Origin: Nitrosospira multiformis
Lineage (GTDB): Bacteria; Pseudomonadota; Gammaproteobacteria; Burkholderiales; Nitrosomonadaceae
Reading direction: 5' to 3'
Assembly: GCA_017306155.1 (NCBI GenBank)
Contig: JAFKJB010000009.1
Span: forward strand, 62,001-126,000
Length of the DNA: 64,000 nucleotides
The notes under the pieces are model-generated. The model saw nothing but the letters and a program-made list of their open reading frames with translations, ran no database searches and had not been told where the DNA came from. Position 1 is the stretch's first letter. Each line of letters begins with the position of its first letter. Both the position numbers and the translations under genes were made by a program. Shown piece by piece: positions 9,027 to 17,844 of the stretch.

Positions 9027-11654
9027 TCAGGCCGGTACCGCCTGTTTCTGAACCCAGAACAGATACATGGTACTGAAGGTGTCAGGGTTCTCGGTTTCGA
9101 ATATGTGCCAGCGATCGAGATCGGTTTGAGGGACATCCTCTGGAAAGCGCTGTCGATACTGATTAACCGTGCTTCGCCCGATTGAAAATCCGAGAAATAT
9201 CAAGCCAAGCTCCCGAAGATCTTCCTTGATGTGGGGAAGGGTATAACGATGCTCCTGGACATGGAACAGCATGTCGCGACACTCGCTCAAAGTATAGAAA
9301 TCCCGCGCGGACAAAACCTGACGAAATGTGTCTGCATTTTGTGGCGATATCATCTCCTGGCGGCATGCCTTGATGTCTTCTGCAGTGGGCTTATATCCTC
9401 TTTGAGCAATAAAACGCTGGGCAAAAGCCAGGTTTGACCGTCCGTACTCGCTATACAGGCCGATACGCATGAAGCCGCCAGGGCGGAGTAACGAAAGCAG
9501 CCTGCGCCACCCGAGGAGAGGATCGGAAAGATGATGCAGTACGCCAACCGCCTCGATCACATCGAAGAGTTTGCCGCCCTTCGCCGCAATGCTTTCGAAA
9601 TCGAGATTCAGGATGTCCGCCCGCGCGTATTCGATATTCCGTACGCGCAACTCATCAGTCTTTCTTTTGGCATAACAGAGGGATCTTGAACTAAGATCGA
9701 CAGCGAGAACATTTGCGTTCTTGAATCGCTGTGCGGCGGCAATCGCGTGGCGACCGGTTCCGCATCCCGCAACCAGAACCTCGATCGCGTCTTTGACACT
9801 TTCATCTCGATGGCCGCGACTGGCAGACGGTTCAAATCGCGCGTAAGGGAAGCGGCTGCTCAGGTAGCGGTCCACCGATTCGCTACCGGGCCTTAACGGA
9901 ATCTTGATCCACCTCGGATAAGGGCTCTCTTCATACTGATTACGCACACGGCATGAAGTATCGTCTGCGATGGCTGTCAAGGAAGAAAGGTGGGACAGGT
10001 TTCGCTTTTCTTCCAGCGGCTCCTGTATCTGTTGCGAGAGCAATGCCGCTATCGGGTCTGGCCAGGAATGATCGAGAAGTCGTTCAGCAGATGGCAACGA
10101 GCCGAGCGGAAAATAAGCCGCCGCTGCTGCAAGCGATAGCGGATGGATGGTCCTGTTGGCTTGCAGCGCGGCGGCGACTTGTTCCTTCAATCTCAGCGCC
10201 TGCGCATATTCTTCTGCCGAATATGCGAAAACATATTCATTGATGAAGCATTGCCGCGCCAGTGCGCACCAGAATAAATTCCCTTCCTCCTGCCACCTCC
10301 GACCCTCTCCTCGTACCTCGCCGGCCACATTTTCTTCGGCCATGGCTGTTTGCAGCAGGCAATAGCGCAGCGACGTCAAAAACTGCTCAAGTTCAACGTC
10401 ACAAACAGGAGCGTTTTCCATCAAAGCCCGCAACAGCTCATTATCGAACACCGCAGCAAAGCCGGCTTTACCTGATTCAAATTTACCAGAAAGCTCCTGA
10501 TGCAGCATCCCGGCAGCATGCGCTGTTTTCATCCCGTCGAGATGCTCACGTATGGCACCGTCGCTCTTGATCAGCGAGACAGCAGGGTTTCCAAAATCTT
10601 CTGGTCGACCCCATGTTTCGGATAGGGCTCGAACAAGGAGAGAATGAAGGCGAGGAATGTCATGATCACAGTAAACATTCGCGACGCAGTCTGCGAAACT
10701 CCTCTTTATATCCGAGTCATCGCAAAGTTCAAGCGCGTGCCAGTAGTCGATTACGGCATCGTCCGCTTTATGCTGTTGCCACAGCACGTATGCTCGGTTG
10801 CTATAGGCCCGCGCATATCCAGGATTCAGTTCGATAGCCCGGCCATAGCCGGCGACTGCTTCATCCAGCCTTCCCAGTTCACGCAGCGCGTTTCCCAGGT
10901 TGTTGTATGCCTCCGGAAACTGCGGCTTGTACAGGATGGCTTTTTCAAAACTTGATATTGCCTCTTCAAATTTGCCTTGTTCCCCAAGGACATTTCCCAG
11001 ATTGCTGGATGCTTCTGCAAAATCCGGCTTCAGCCGCAGTGCCTTGCGGAAGCTTGATGCGGCATCTTCGAGATTTCCCTGCTCTCTATGAACGATACCG
11101 ATATTACAGTGCATTTCCGCAAGCTGAGGCTGGATACTGAGAGACTTTCGATAATTGACCATCGCGTCATTCAGCCTGCCTTGCTCCCTGAAAGCGTTTC
11201 CCAGATTGCCATAGGCCTCGGCAAAACGAGGCTCAAGTTTCAGGGCAGCGCGGTAAGAGGCAATTGCATCATTCAATTTTCCTTGTTGCCTAAGCGTATT
11301 GCCAAGGTTGTTGTGCGCCTCCACATAGTCGGGTTTGAACCTCAGGGCTTTCCTGATGAGTTCGATGCCGATATCGACCCTGCCTGCATCCCGCGCCAGA
11401 AGTCCCAGGAAATGCAGCGCATCGGGATGATTCGATTCAAGCTGAAGTATGTGTTGATAAATTGCTTCCGCCTGAGACAAATTCCCTCTCTTGTGATGCT
11501 CGACTGCGACTTGAAGGTACTGCGGGATGATTTGTCGCGGAGACGTGTGGGTCAGCGAGCCTGCCGGGTCCGCTTTCGCGTTCCTTTCGCAGCAGTGCTT
11601 GTATTTCTTTCCGCTCCCGCACCGGCACGGCTCATTCCGTCCAGTCTTTTTCAT
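9027..11654 (-). CDS. SEC-C / TPR / methyltransferase fusion protein
   Basis: This 875-residue multidomain protein is transcribed against pncB. Residues 1-25 (NEPCRCGSGKKYKHCC) form a SEC-C zinc motif. From about residue 50 to 310 come at least seven tetratricopeptide repeats with the pattern A..NLG...(R/E)QG....A...(Y/F)..A. After a helical linker, residues about 655-780 form a class I SAM-dependent methyltransferase (EVLVAGCGTGRHAIAAAQR, VLAVDLS, VIEAVGVLHHLSDP, LRPGGFMRIGLYS). TPR-methyltransferase fusions occur in protein methylation and glycan modification. The substrate here is unknown. No signal peptide is visible. Confidence 0.88.
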   Translation of the reverse strand: MKKTGRNEPCRCGSGKKYKHCCERNAKADPAGSLTHTSPRQIIPQYLQVAVEHHKRGNLSQAEAIYQHILQLESNHPDALHFLGLLARDAGRVDIGIELIRKALRFKPDYVEAHNNLGNTLRQQGKLNDAIASYRAALKLEPRFAEAYGNLGNAFREQGRLNDAMVNYRKSLSIQPQLAEMHCNIGIVHREQGNLEDAASSFRKALRLKPDFAEASSNLGNVLGEQGKFEEAISSFEKAILYKPQFPEAYNNLGNALRELGRLDEAVAGYGRAIELNPGYARAYSNRAYVLWQQHKADDAVIDYWHALELCDDSDIKRSFADCVANVYCDHDIPRLHSLLVRALSETWGRPEDFGNPAVSLIKSDGAIREHLDGMKTAHAAGMLHQELSGKFESGKAGFAAVFDNELLRALMENAPVCDVELEQFLTSLRYCLLQTAMAEENVAGEVRGEGRRWQEEGNLFWCALARQCFINEYVFAYSAEEYAQALRLKEQVAAALQANRTIHPLSLAAAAAYFPLGSLPSAERLLDHSWPDPIAALLSQQIQEPLEEKRNLSHLSSLTAIADDTSCRVRNQYEESPYPRWIKIPLRPGSESVDRYLSSRFPYARFEPSASRGHRDESVKDAIEVLVAGCGTGRHAIAAAQRFKNANVLAVDLSSRSLCYAKRKTDELRVRNIEYARADILNLDFESIAAKGGKLFDVIEAVGVLHHLSDPLLGWRRLLSLLRPGGFMRIGLYSEYGRSNLAFAQRFIAQRGYKPTAEDIKACRQEMISPQNADTFRQVLSARDFYTLSECRDMLFHVQEHRYTLPHIKEDLRELGLIFLGFSIGRSTVNQYRQRFPEDVPQTDLDRWHIFETENPDTFSTMYLFWVQKQAVPA

Positions 11655-11772
11655 GCTCTCAAGTTTTTAGCCAGTCGAGCTTTAGCACCCTGTCCTGCCT
11701 CGAAGCAGGCCGGCCTGTGCTTTGGGCAATAGTCATTTACGCGCCGACGCATAAGATAAACAAGTATATCAA

Positions 11773-11942
11773 GTGATAAATGGATCAAAAACGAAGTTAA
11801 GTGACGGCGAACAACTCATTCTTTTTATGCTCCGGGGAATTTATGAAAAGCTCAGGATTGACGGAGGGGTTGGTCCGAAGTTTGTGCAAAACGCAATCAG
11901 AGGCGGCCGTCTCTGGGCGATCAAACGGAAGTATTATGGAAT
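11773..11942 (+). pseudogene. truncated YfbU-family protein (N-terminal fragment)
   Basis: From a GTG at 11773 the plus strand encodes about 57 residues (KLSDGEQLILFMLRGIYEKL ... GRLWAIKRKYYGIY) that look like the start of YfbU-family proteins of the kind DGEKLIL.ML..IYE. After about 11945 the frame merely mirrors the 3' end of the kinase gene on the other strand, so the homology stops there. I read this as a gene cut short by a rearrangement at the 3' boundary of the kinase gene. The resemblance is from memory and not from a search. Confidence 0.5.
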
Positions 11943-13583
11943 TTACAGTAACAGCTCCAGTTTCTTCCAGGCGTTATTCTCACCACCAAAACCTTCCTTC
12001 TCATTGATGAATTCTACGGTGCGGGCCTGTTCCTGCGGCGCCAGCGCTTCCTTCTTTTCCTGTAACAGTTTCAATACTCCAAGATCAGCCTCGGAGGCAT
12101 CGCTTGATTCGCTTTGCCTTTTTACGATACGGTTTTGCATTGTCCCGGAAGATGCTTTCAGCGATGCAATCGCAAACGGCACCGCCAGTTCATCCGCCAG
12201 CATTCGGAAATGCACGCGCTCTTCCCGTTTCAGAAAGGCGGCATCCACGATGACCGGAAAGCCTGCTGCCAGCAGCTCCCGCGCCAGATCATGCAGTCGC
12301 GCATACGTTCGCACAGTGGCCTCCGCATGGTAAATGCCGCTCGTATGGGAGCGGCTGTCCGCCAATGCGGCCAATCCGAATAAACGCTTGCGCTCCACGT
12401 CCGAACGTATGCGTATGGCTTGCAGCCGTTCCAGGGCTGCCTGCGCGAAAGTCGTTTTGCCTGACCCCGGCAAACCGTGGGTAATGATCAGGGCGGGGCG
12501 CTGTCGTGCAAGGCATGCCGCGGCAAGATCAAGAAAACTGCCGCAGGATGCCAGCGCGGCTGCCTTGTCCCGTTTGGAGAGATTGCCCTGACCGGCGCGA
12601 ATGGCGCTCACCATTGCGCGCACGGCGGCGCGATAGGCGAGATAGAAAGGCAGCAGGGGCAGGCCGCCATAATCGCCCGTAGCTTCCAGGTAGGCATTGA
12701 GGAAGCGGTAGGCAAGCTCAGACCGCTGGCGATGCAGCAGGTCCATGACGGTAAAGGCGACCTCGTTCATTACATCGATCCAGCGTAGCGAGGGGCTGAA
12801 CTCGATACAGTCGAAGGGAACAGGCCGTCCGCGAATGAGCGCAATGTTGCCCAGGTGCAGGTCGCCGTGACATTCGCGCACAAAACCCTCGGCAAGCCGC
12901 CGCTCCAGATGCTCCTTGCGTACGCCATACTCGGTCTCGATGGCCTGGCGCAATCCGCCCACGCGGGCTTCATTTTCAGTGCCAGCCAGCGCAGCCTGTA
13001 ATTGCTTGAAAGTCTGCAATACTGTTCCTTGTGTCGCAGCGGCGGAGCCAAACCCGGCCGCAGGCTCAGCCGGGGGCAGACCGTTATGAAAATGCGCGAT
13101 TGTTGCCGCCAGGCTATCCATATGCTCCGGCAGAATCCTGCCGCGTTCAGCAAGCCTGTCCAGTTGCTGGGAAGCAGCGAAGCGGCGCATTTTTACCGCA
13201 TATTCGATAGCCGGTTCAGCGCCGATTTCCGGCATTTCAGCCGTGCCGCCGAGAGGAATGACATCCAGATAGAGTTGGGGTGCAAGGCGCCGGTTGAGCC
13301 GCAGTTCTTCTCCGCAATAATGGCGGCGCGAGGACAGATCTGTAAAGTCGAGGAAGCCCAGGTCGACCGGTTTCTTTATTTTGTAGGCATAGCGTCCCGC
13401 CAGCAGTACCCACGAAATGTGCGTTTCCATTACACGCACCCGTTTTACCGGGTGGAGATAGCGGCGAGGATCCAATAAAGCAGTGATTAATCTGCCTTGA
13501 ACGTTTCCATCGGCCTGCGGAGCATCGGCAGGCTTCTTCGATGGAGTGGCTTGAGTGGTAGCTTGAGTGATTGAATTTTTCAC
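11943..13583 (-). CDS. bifunctional APH-like / AAA-type P-loop kinase
   Basis: This 546-residue protein has two catalytic modules. The N-terminal ~330 residues form an aminoglycoside-phosphotransferase-like kinase: YKIKKPVDLGFLDF supplies the ATP-site lysine region and ECHGDLHLGNI the catalytic loop. The C-terminal module starts with a Walker A in THGLPGSGKTTFAQAAL and resembles the AAA_33/zeta-type small-molecule kinases. The combination is the Rv2004c-like family, a member of the mycobacterial dormancy regulon. The substrate is unknown. The listed start is a GTG at 13583, and the proline/alanine-rich first 25 residues may not be translated. Confidence 0.85.
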   Translation of the reverse strand: MKNSITQATTQATPSKKPADAPQADGNVQGRLITALLDPRRYLHPVKRVRVMETHISWVLLAGRYAYKIKKPVDLGFLDFTDLSSRRHYCGEELRLNRRLAPQLYLDVIPLGGTAEMPEIGAEPAIEYAVKMRRFAASQQLDRLAERGRILPEHMDSLAATIAHFHNGLPPAEPAAGFGSAAATQGTVLQTFKQLQAALAGTENEARVGGLRQAIETEYGVRKEHLERRLAEGFVRECHGDLHLGNIALIRGRPVPFDCIEFSPSLRWIDVMNEVAFTVMDLLHRQRSELAYRFLNAYLEATGDYGGLPLLPFYLAYRAAVRAMVSAIRAGQGNLSKRDKAAALASCGSFLDLAAACLARQRPALIITHGLPGSGKTTFAQAALERLQAIRIRSDVERKRLFGLAALADSRSHTSGIYHAEATVRTYARLHDLARELLAAGFPVIVDAAFLKREERVHFRMLADELAVPFAIASLKASSGTMQNRIVKRQSESSDASEADLGVLKLLQEKKEALAPQEQARTVEFINEKEGFGGENNAWKKLELLL

Positions 13584-13645
13584 GACGATAATTGGAAGCC
13601 TGGCCGGCAGGTTTGATGGTAACAGCTCATATCAGTCACGTCGTA

Positions 13646-14599
13646 TCAGCCAAACTGCTCTGCGAAGCGGGCAAGGAAGGTATCGAGCGCGTGTTCGGGC
13701 AAGTTATTGATTCCGCCCGCTGCCTTGCGTCCTCCCCCTGTTTCAAACTTCATGCAGAGCGTATCCGCGCCTTGGGGATTGGCGATGGGCGCTCGCACAC
13801 TGACCTTGTAGCCACCCGCCCGGTCGATCGTAATGACTGCATGCGCGCATCCCGGATTGTCGTTCGCAAGCTTGTTGGCAAAAACACCACTTACCCGTCT
13901 TGCCCATGCCGCATCCGGAAGGAGATAGGCAGCGTGATGCGCATGCTGGAGCAGGGGGTGCAGCGAAGCGGTCATGCTGGCATCCTCCAGAAACCCCGCT
14001 GCGAGCTCCTTGAAGGCCGCCGACTCGGCGATAAAATCGAATGGATCGGGGTAGGGCGCCATTGCCTCGTACAACGCAAGAGGATGAAAATGCAGATCTT
14101 CCAGAGTCTCGCCGTAGCTGTTGTAATTTAGACATTCACCCAGGTGCGCGAGCTTCTCTATCTGCGATCGGACAAGTCCATTCTGTAGTGCGAGTCTATT
14201 GGCGCTTTCGCTGATGTTGTCCCCAAAGGCGGCGGCAATCGCCCAAAAACGGTATTTTCCTTCCAGATGCAGATCGACCAGCAGGCTCGTGCATACCCCG
14301 GCAGATGTATCGATGTGCGCGGTCAAGTTGGGATGGACGGGTATCTCCCCGGCATAATGATGGTCGAAATATTCGACAGCCACGCCAGCCTCCAGCAGTT
14401 GCACGAGGGCGGCACGATTGCTGTTCAGGGAGATATCGAGCACCGTGACCCGTTCGCCTGCGGAGGCCCTGACCCGCTCCAGCAGCCGGATATCGCGCTT
14501 TAATCCTGTCGCCAGTTCTGTTCGGACAGGAGTGTCCAGCAGAAGCTGGTGGACGGCACAAAGACCGTCCGCATCTCCATTAAAAACGTGATGATTCAT
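13646..14599 (-). CDS. DHH-family phosphoesterase
   Basis: This 317-residue protein has the N-terminal DHH fold: FNGDADGLCAVHQ is motif I and VEYFDHHYAG holds the DHH motif that binds Mn2+. A C-terminal DHHA1-type domain ends with TGGGRKAAGGIN. In most nanoRNase/cyclic-dinucleotide phosphodiesterases this last motif is GGGH. Here the histidine is an arginine, which may change substrate handling. It could act on small RNAs, pAp or another phosphoester. It lies upstream of the double kinase on the same strand, 62 bases away, and is probably co-transcribed with it. Confidence 0.85.
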   Translation of the reverse strand: MNHHVFNGDADGLCAVHQLLLDTPVRTELATGLKRDIRLLERVRASAGERVTVLDISLNSNRAALVQLLEAGVAVEYFDHHYAGEIPVHPNLTAHIDTSAGVCTSLLVDLHLEGKYRFWAIAAAFGDNISESANRLALQNGLVRSQIEKLAHLGECLNYNSYGETLEDLHFHPLALYEAMAPYPDPFDFIAESAAFKELAAGFLEDASMTASLHPLLQHAHHAAYLLPDAAWARRVSGVFANKLANDNPGCAHAVITIDRAGGYKVSVRAPIANPQGADTLCMKFETGGGRKAAGGINNLPEHALDTFLARFAEQFG

Positions 14600-14801
14600 A
14601 TTGAGTTTCCAATATCCAGCAGCGCGGGATGGGACATGACCTGCTCACTCCGCTTATGACGCGTCGCTGAGCAAAGCCTGTCGCGCCGCACCTGATGGGA
14701 ACTCCATCGTTCGTTATCTTTCGATTTGGGTGGCTCGCAGGCCTCGACTATACTCACACCATCGATCAATTTAATCAACCCGCCCGCACAATGAGTTCAT
14801 C

Positions 14802-15593
14802 ATGAAAAAAATCATATCAGCCGCTGCATTGTTTTTCTTGAGTTCCCTGACCCAGGCTGCCGTACAGGGGAAGGAAGTGACTTACGCTGCCAACGGCACG
14901 GCACTCAAAGGTTATCTTGCATATGATGATGCAATAACACATAACCACCCCGCGGTGCTGGTGGTGCATGAATGGTGGGGCCTCGACGATTACGCGCGGA
15001 AACGCGCAAAGATGCTGGCGGAACTGGGCTACACCGCGCTGGCTCTCGACATGTACGGTGAGGGCAGGCAGCCTCATCATCCGGATGAGGCGTCCAGATA
15101 TTCAGGAGAACTGAAGAAGAATCTACCCTTGGCGAGAAAACGCTTTGAAGCTGCCCTGGAGTTCCTGCAGAAGCAGGAGAATGTCGATCCGAAGAACATC
15201 GCGGCGCTGGGCTATTGTTTCGGCGGCAGCATCGCTCTGGAAATGGCTCGCCAGGGTGAGGATTTGAAAGGGGTGGCAAGCTTTCACGGGAGTCTGGCGA
15301 CCGGACACCCTGCCCAAAGGGGCAAGGTGAAGGCGCAGATCATCTCTTTTACCGGCACTGCTGATCCCATGATACCGGCGGAGCAGGTGGCGGCATTCGA
15401 GCAGGAAATGGAAAACGCCGGAGTAAATTACCAGGTCGTGACATTCTCCGGCGCCAGGCATAGCTTTACCAATCCCGCGGCCGATGAATATGGCCGCAAA
15501 TTCGATTTGCCGCTTGCTTACGATGCGCAAGCCGACAAGGCTTCGTGGAAGGAGACGGAACGCTTTCTGGCGGAGATATTCAGGGCAAGGTGA
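14802..15593 (+). CDS. dienelactone hydrolase family protein, exported
   Basis: This is a 263-residue alpha/beta-hydrolase. Residues 1-19 (MKKIISAAALFFLSSLTQA) form a signal peptide ending in a clear cleavage site, so the enzyme probably works in the periplasm. The catalytic triad is visible: the nucleophile cysteine in GYCFGGS, the aspartate in TGTADPMI and the histidine in SGARHSF. VVHEWWGL near residue 51 is typical of the family. The natural substrate is unlikely to be dienelactone. It diverges from the DHH gene, with a 200-base promoter region between them. Confidence 0.9.
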   Translation: MKKIISAAALFFLSSLTQAAVQGKEVTYAANGTALKGYLAYDDAITHNHPAVLVVHEWWGLDDYARKRAKMLAELGYTALALDMYGEGRQPHHPDEASRYSGELKKNLPLARKRFEAALEFLQKQENVDPKNIAALGYCFGGSIALEMARQGEDLKGVASFHGSLATGHPAQRGKVKAQIISFTGTADPMIPAEQVAAFEQEMENAGVNYQVVTFSGARHSFTNPAADEYGRKFDLPLAYDAQADKASWKETERFLAEIFRAR

Positions 15594-15615
15594 CGCAACC
15601 AGTGATCCGGGCATC

Positions 15616-15773
15616 ATGAAATTGAGTCCCGCGGAGATCAGGGATCTGGTCGAAAACCAGATGCGGATGAAGAGGAGTGTGGGAGTTCTGGCCGCAGGGC
15701 AGACTCCTGCCTCCTTCCCAGCGATGAACGTGGGGCGCGTTCACCACTTTCTTTTTATTTTTTACCTCCGGGT
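15616..15773 (+). other. short coding-like frame after the dienelactone hydrolase
   Basis: An ATG at 15616 opens MKLSPAEIRDLVENQMRMKR, which looks like a genuine N-terminus. After about 50 codons the frame only mirrors the opposite-strand monooxygenase. There is no strong Shine-Dalgarno. It may be the remnant of a lost gene. No function can be given. Confidence 0.2.
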
Positions 15774-16076
15774 TCAGCCCGGGAGCTTGGCGCCAAGGAC
15801 ATCCACACGCTCGATTTGCGGTGGTTCAGCCAGCAAATCCGCTGCATTTGCCTTCAGGGCGACAGCGATCGGGCCGGACAAATGCGCTGATCTTCCAGCC
15901 TCGTCTGCAAATGCATCAAAAACACCAAAAGTCGATGGGCCGAGCCGCAGGGCAAACCAGACTGGTGTGGTGGCTTCCTGATTTGCCATTGAAACCCCCT
16001 GCTTGAGAAAGCTTTCCACGTCCGCTTCCTTTCCCGGTTTGGCTTGTAGCCGGACAAATAATCCAACTGTTATCAT
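15774..16076 (-). CDS. antibiotic biosynthesis monooxygenase (ABM/YgiN-like) protein
   Basis: This is a 100-residue ferredoxin-like dimeric protein of the ABM superfamily, which includes small cofactor-free monooxygenases and heme-degrading enzymes. The N-terminus MITVGLFVRLQAKPGKEADVESFLKQGV and the core WFALRLGPSTFGVFDAFADEAGRSAHLSG are typical. I chose 16076 over the ATG at 16094 because AAAGGA lies seven bases before it. It is divergently transcribed from the GlxA-type regulator, a common arrangement in which the regulator controls the neighbour. Confidence 0.85.
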   Translation of the reverse strand: MITVGLFVRLQAKPGKEADVESFLKQGVSMANQEATTPVWFALRLGPSTFGVFDAFADEAGRSAHLSGPIAVALKANAADLLAEPPQIERVDVLGAKLPG

Positions 16077-16119
16077 CTTGATTTCCTTTATCATATTGAA
16101 TAATGAGACTCAAACTCTA

Positions 16120-16153
16120 AATATCGGGAGGGTTTCTGTCAAGTGGCGATATT
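16120..16153. promoter_or_regulatory. inverted repeat between monooxygenase and GlxA-type regulator
   Basis: AATATCG at 16120-16126 is mirrored by CGATATT at 16147-16153, separated by 20 bases, in the 101-base divergent promoter region. TATAAT at 16164-16169 just downstream could be the -10 of the regulator gene. The half-sites sit about two and a half helical turns apart, so a dimeric AraC-type regulator is a plausible ligand. This is inference only. Confidence 0.4.
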
Positions 16154-16177
16154 GACAATTTTGATATAATTCTCGCC

Positions 16178-17182
16178 ATGCATATTCATATTCTTGCGCT
16201 CGACCAGATTTTCGACACTGGATTATCGACACTGCTGGACACACTGAGTATCGCGAACGATCTCGCAGATTCTGCCAACGCATTGTCGCGATTCGATCTG
16301 ACTATCGTGGGTGTGCGCCGGAGTATTCGCACCCGTCAGGGATTTTCTGTACCGGTAGTATCAGCGTCGCGATGCGGTCCTCCGGATGTGGTATTGATTC
16401 CCGCGCTTGGGGCAAAAATGCCGGAAGCGCTGCGGCTGGCGCTTGAGCGGCCGGATGTGCGCGAGGCGGGCGACCTTTTGCGGCAGTGGTCTGAAAAGGG
16501 TGTTCTTATTGGCGCTGCCTGCACCGGGACCTTCGTTCTCGCCGATGCTTTGCTTCTCAATGACCGAAGTGCTACTACTTCATGGTGGCTTACTCCCCTG
16601 TTTCGGGAACGTTATCCTCGCGTACGCCTGGAGGAATCGCGCATGGTGGTAAGCTCACCGGGGCTGGTTACCGCTGGTGCTGCACTGGCGCATATTGATC
16701 TTGCGCTCTGGCTTATACGCCAAAGCAGTCCCACACTCGCAGAAATGACAGCGCGTTATCTGTTGATAGAACCACGAGCGTCACAGGCAGTTTTTGCAAT
16801 TCCTGATCACCTTGCACATACCGATCCACTGGTTCAGCGATTCGAGCGCTGGGCTCGCCACAGGCTGGGCGAGCCTTTCTCGCTGAGCGAAGCAGCCAGT
16901 GCGGCAGGTACAAGCGAGAGAACGCTTTCGCGCCGGCTAAAGGCTATCCTGGGAAAATCCCCGCTTTCTTATTTTCAGGATCTTCGTATTGAGCGTGCTG
17001 TATATCTCCTGGGGACGAGCAACGGCAATATAGACTCGATTGCTGCCCAGGTGGGCTATGCAGATGGTGCAACCTTGCGCACCCTTCTTCGCCGCAGGGT
17101 CGGTCGAACGGTGAGCGAACTTCGAACCAGGAGTCGGACGATTTCCAATTCATTCAACGACTCTCAAGCGAATATCGATTGA
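16178..17182 (+). CDS. GlxA family transcriptional regulator (DJ-1/PfpI + AraC HTH)
   Basis: This is a 334-residue regulator. The N-terminal ~190 residues form a DJ-1/PfpI-like domain with the conserved cysteine of the nucleophile elbow in IGAACTGTFVLADA. The C-terminal ~100 residues are an AraC/XylS DNA-binding domain with two helix-turn-helix units (FSLSEAASAAGTSERTLSRR and IDSIAAQVGYADGATLRTLL). Such regulators respond to small molecules. Position suggests that the divergent monooxygenase gene is a target. The ligand is unknown. Confidence 0.9.
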   Translation: MHIHILALDQIFDTGLSTLLDTLSIANDLADSANALSRFDLTIVGVRRSIRTRQGFSVPVVSASRCGPPDVVLIPALGAKMPEALRLALERPDVREAGDLLRQWSEKGVLIGAACTGTFVLADALLLNDRSATTSWWLTPLFRERYPRVRLEESRMVVSSPGLVTAGAALAHIDLALWLIRQSSPTLAEMTARYLLIEPRASQAVFAIPDHLAHTDPLVQRFERWARHRLGEPFSLSEAASAAGTSERTLSRRLKAILGKSPLSYFQDLRIERAVYLLGTSNGNIDSIAAQVGYADGATLRTLLRRRVGRTVSELRTRSRTISNSFNDSQANID

Positions 17183-17380
17183 TCAAAGGACAGCAGGTAT
17201 AAGCCGTGCCAATGTCCAAAGACTGACCATCTGTGCTGCGCCATTTGTAATTCATCCGGGCATATGGAAAATTTCTGCTTCATCATCTTAGGGTCATAAA
17301 AGACTCAGAATCGCCAAGTTTGTGTATATTAAACGCCAGATGGCTTGCTTTCTTTCCGATATCGCTTTATCATCATTTCC

Positions 17381-17839
17381 ATGACGTCTTTCTCTTCTTC
17401 GGTCGCGCGCAAGCCATTTTCCGCCTCGAACGTTCTGGGCGGCAAGCAGGTACTCCACGCTGATCCGCGTTCGGCGGTCGAGTGGATAGAGCTTGTGCGC
17501 AAGGGCATTCCCGCTCCCGCGATCGATGCAGTCCTGGGGCTTGTGGACCTGCGGCAGGGCGAACTCTCCCGCGCGCTGGATATCCCTGAGCGCACGCTGG
17601 TGCGGCGAAAAAAGGAGGGAGTGCTCAATTGCGAGGAATCCGGCAAATTGCTGCGCCTGGCGCGGGTCGTTGAACGTGCCGGTGAAGTGTTTGAGGATGG
17701 TTTCCTGGCGCTGGACTGGATCAAGTCGCCCAATGCCAGCCTGGGCGGCGCCACACCCCTTTCCATGCTGGATACCGATCTTGGCGCGGATTCAGTGCTG
17801 ACTGTTCTTGGCCGGATCGAGCACGGTATTTTCACTTGA
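17381..17839 (+). CDS. Xre/MbcA/ParS-like antitoxin
   Basis: This 152-residue protein is the antitoxin partner of the RES-domain toxin encoded directly after it. It has the N-terminal Xre-like HTH part (IPAPAIDAVLGLVDLRQGELSRALDIPERTLVRRKKEGVL) and the C-terminal toxin-binding DUF2384 domain (ARVVERAGEVFEDGFLALDWIKSPNASLGGATPLSMLDT). I used the ATG at 17381. A TTG at 17345 would add 12 residues. The stop overlaps the toxin gene region, so the pair is translationally coupled. Autorepression is expected for this family but no operator was identified. Confidence 0.88.
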   Translation: MTSFSSSVARKPFSASNVLGGKQVLHADPRSAVEWIELVRKGIPAPAIDAVLGLVDLRQGELSRALDIPERTLVRRKKEGVLNCEESGKLLRLARVVERAGEVFEDGFLALDWIKSPNASLGGATPLSMLDTDLGADSVLTVLGRIEHGIFT

Positions 17840-17844
17840 AGTTG

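Noticed and set aside
14764..14778. FNR-type box before the dienelactone hydrolase
   Set aside because: The two ATCAA elements are direct and not inverted repeats, so the site does not match TTGAT-n4-ATCAA.
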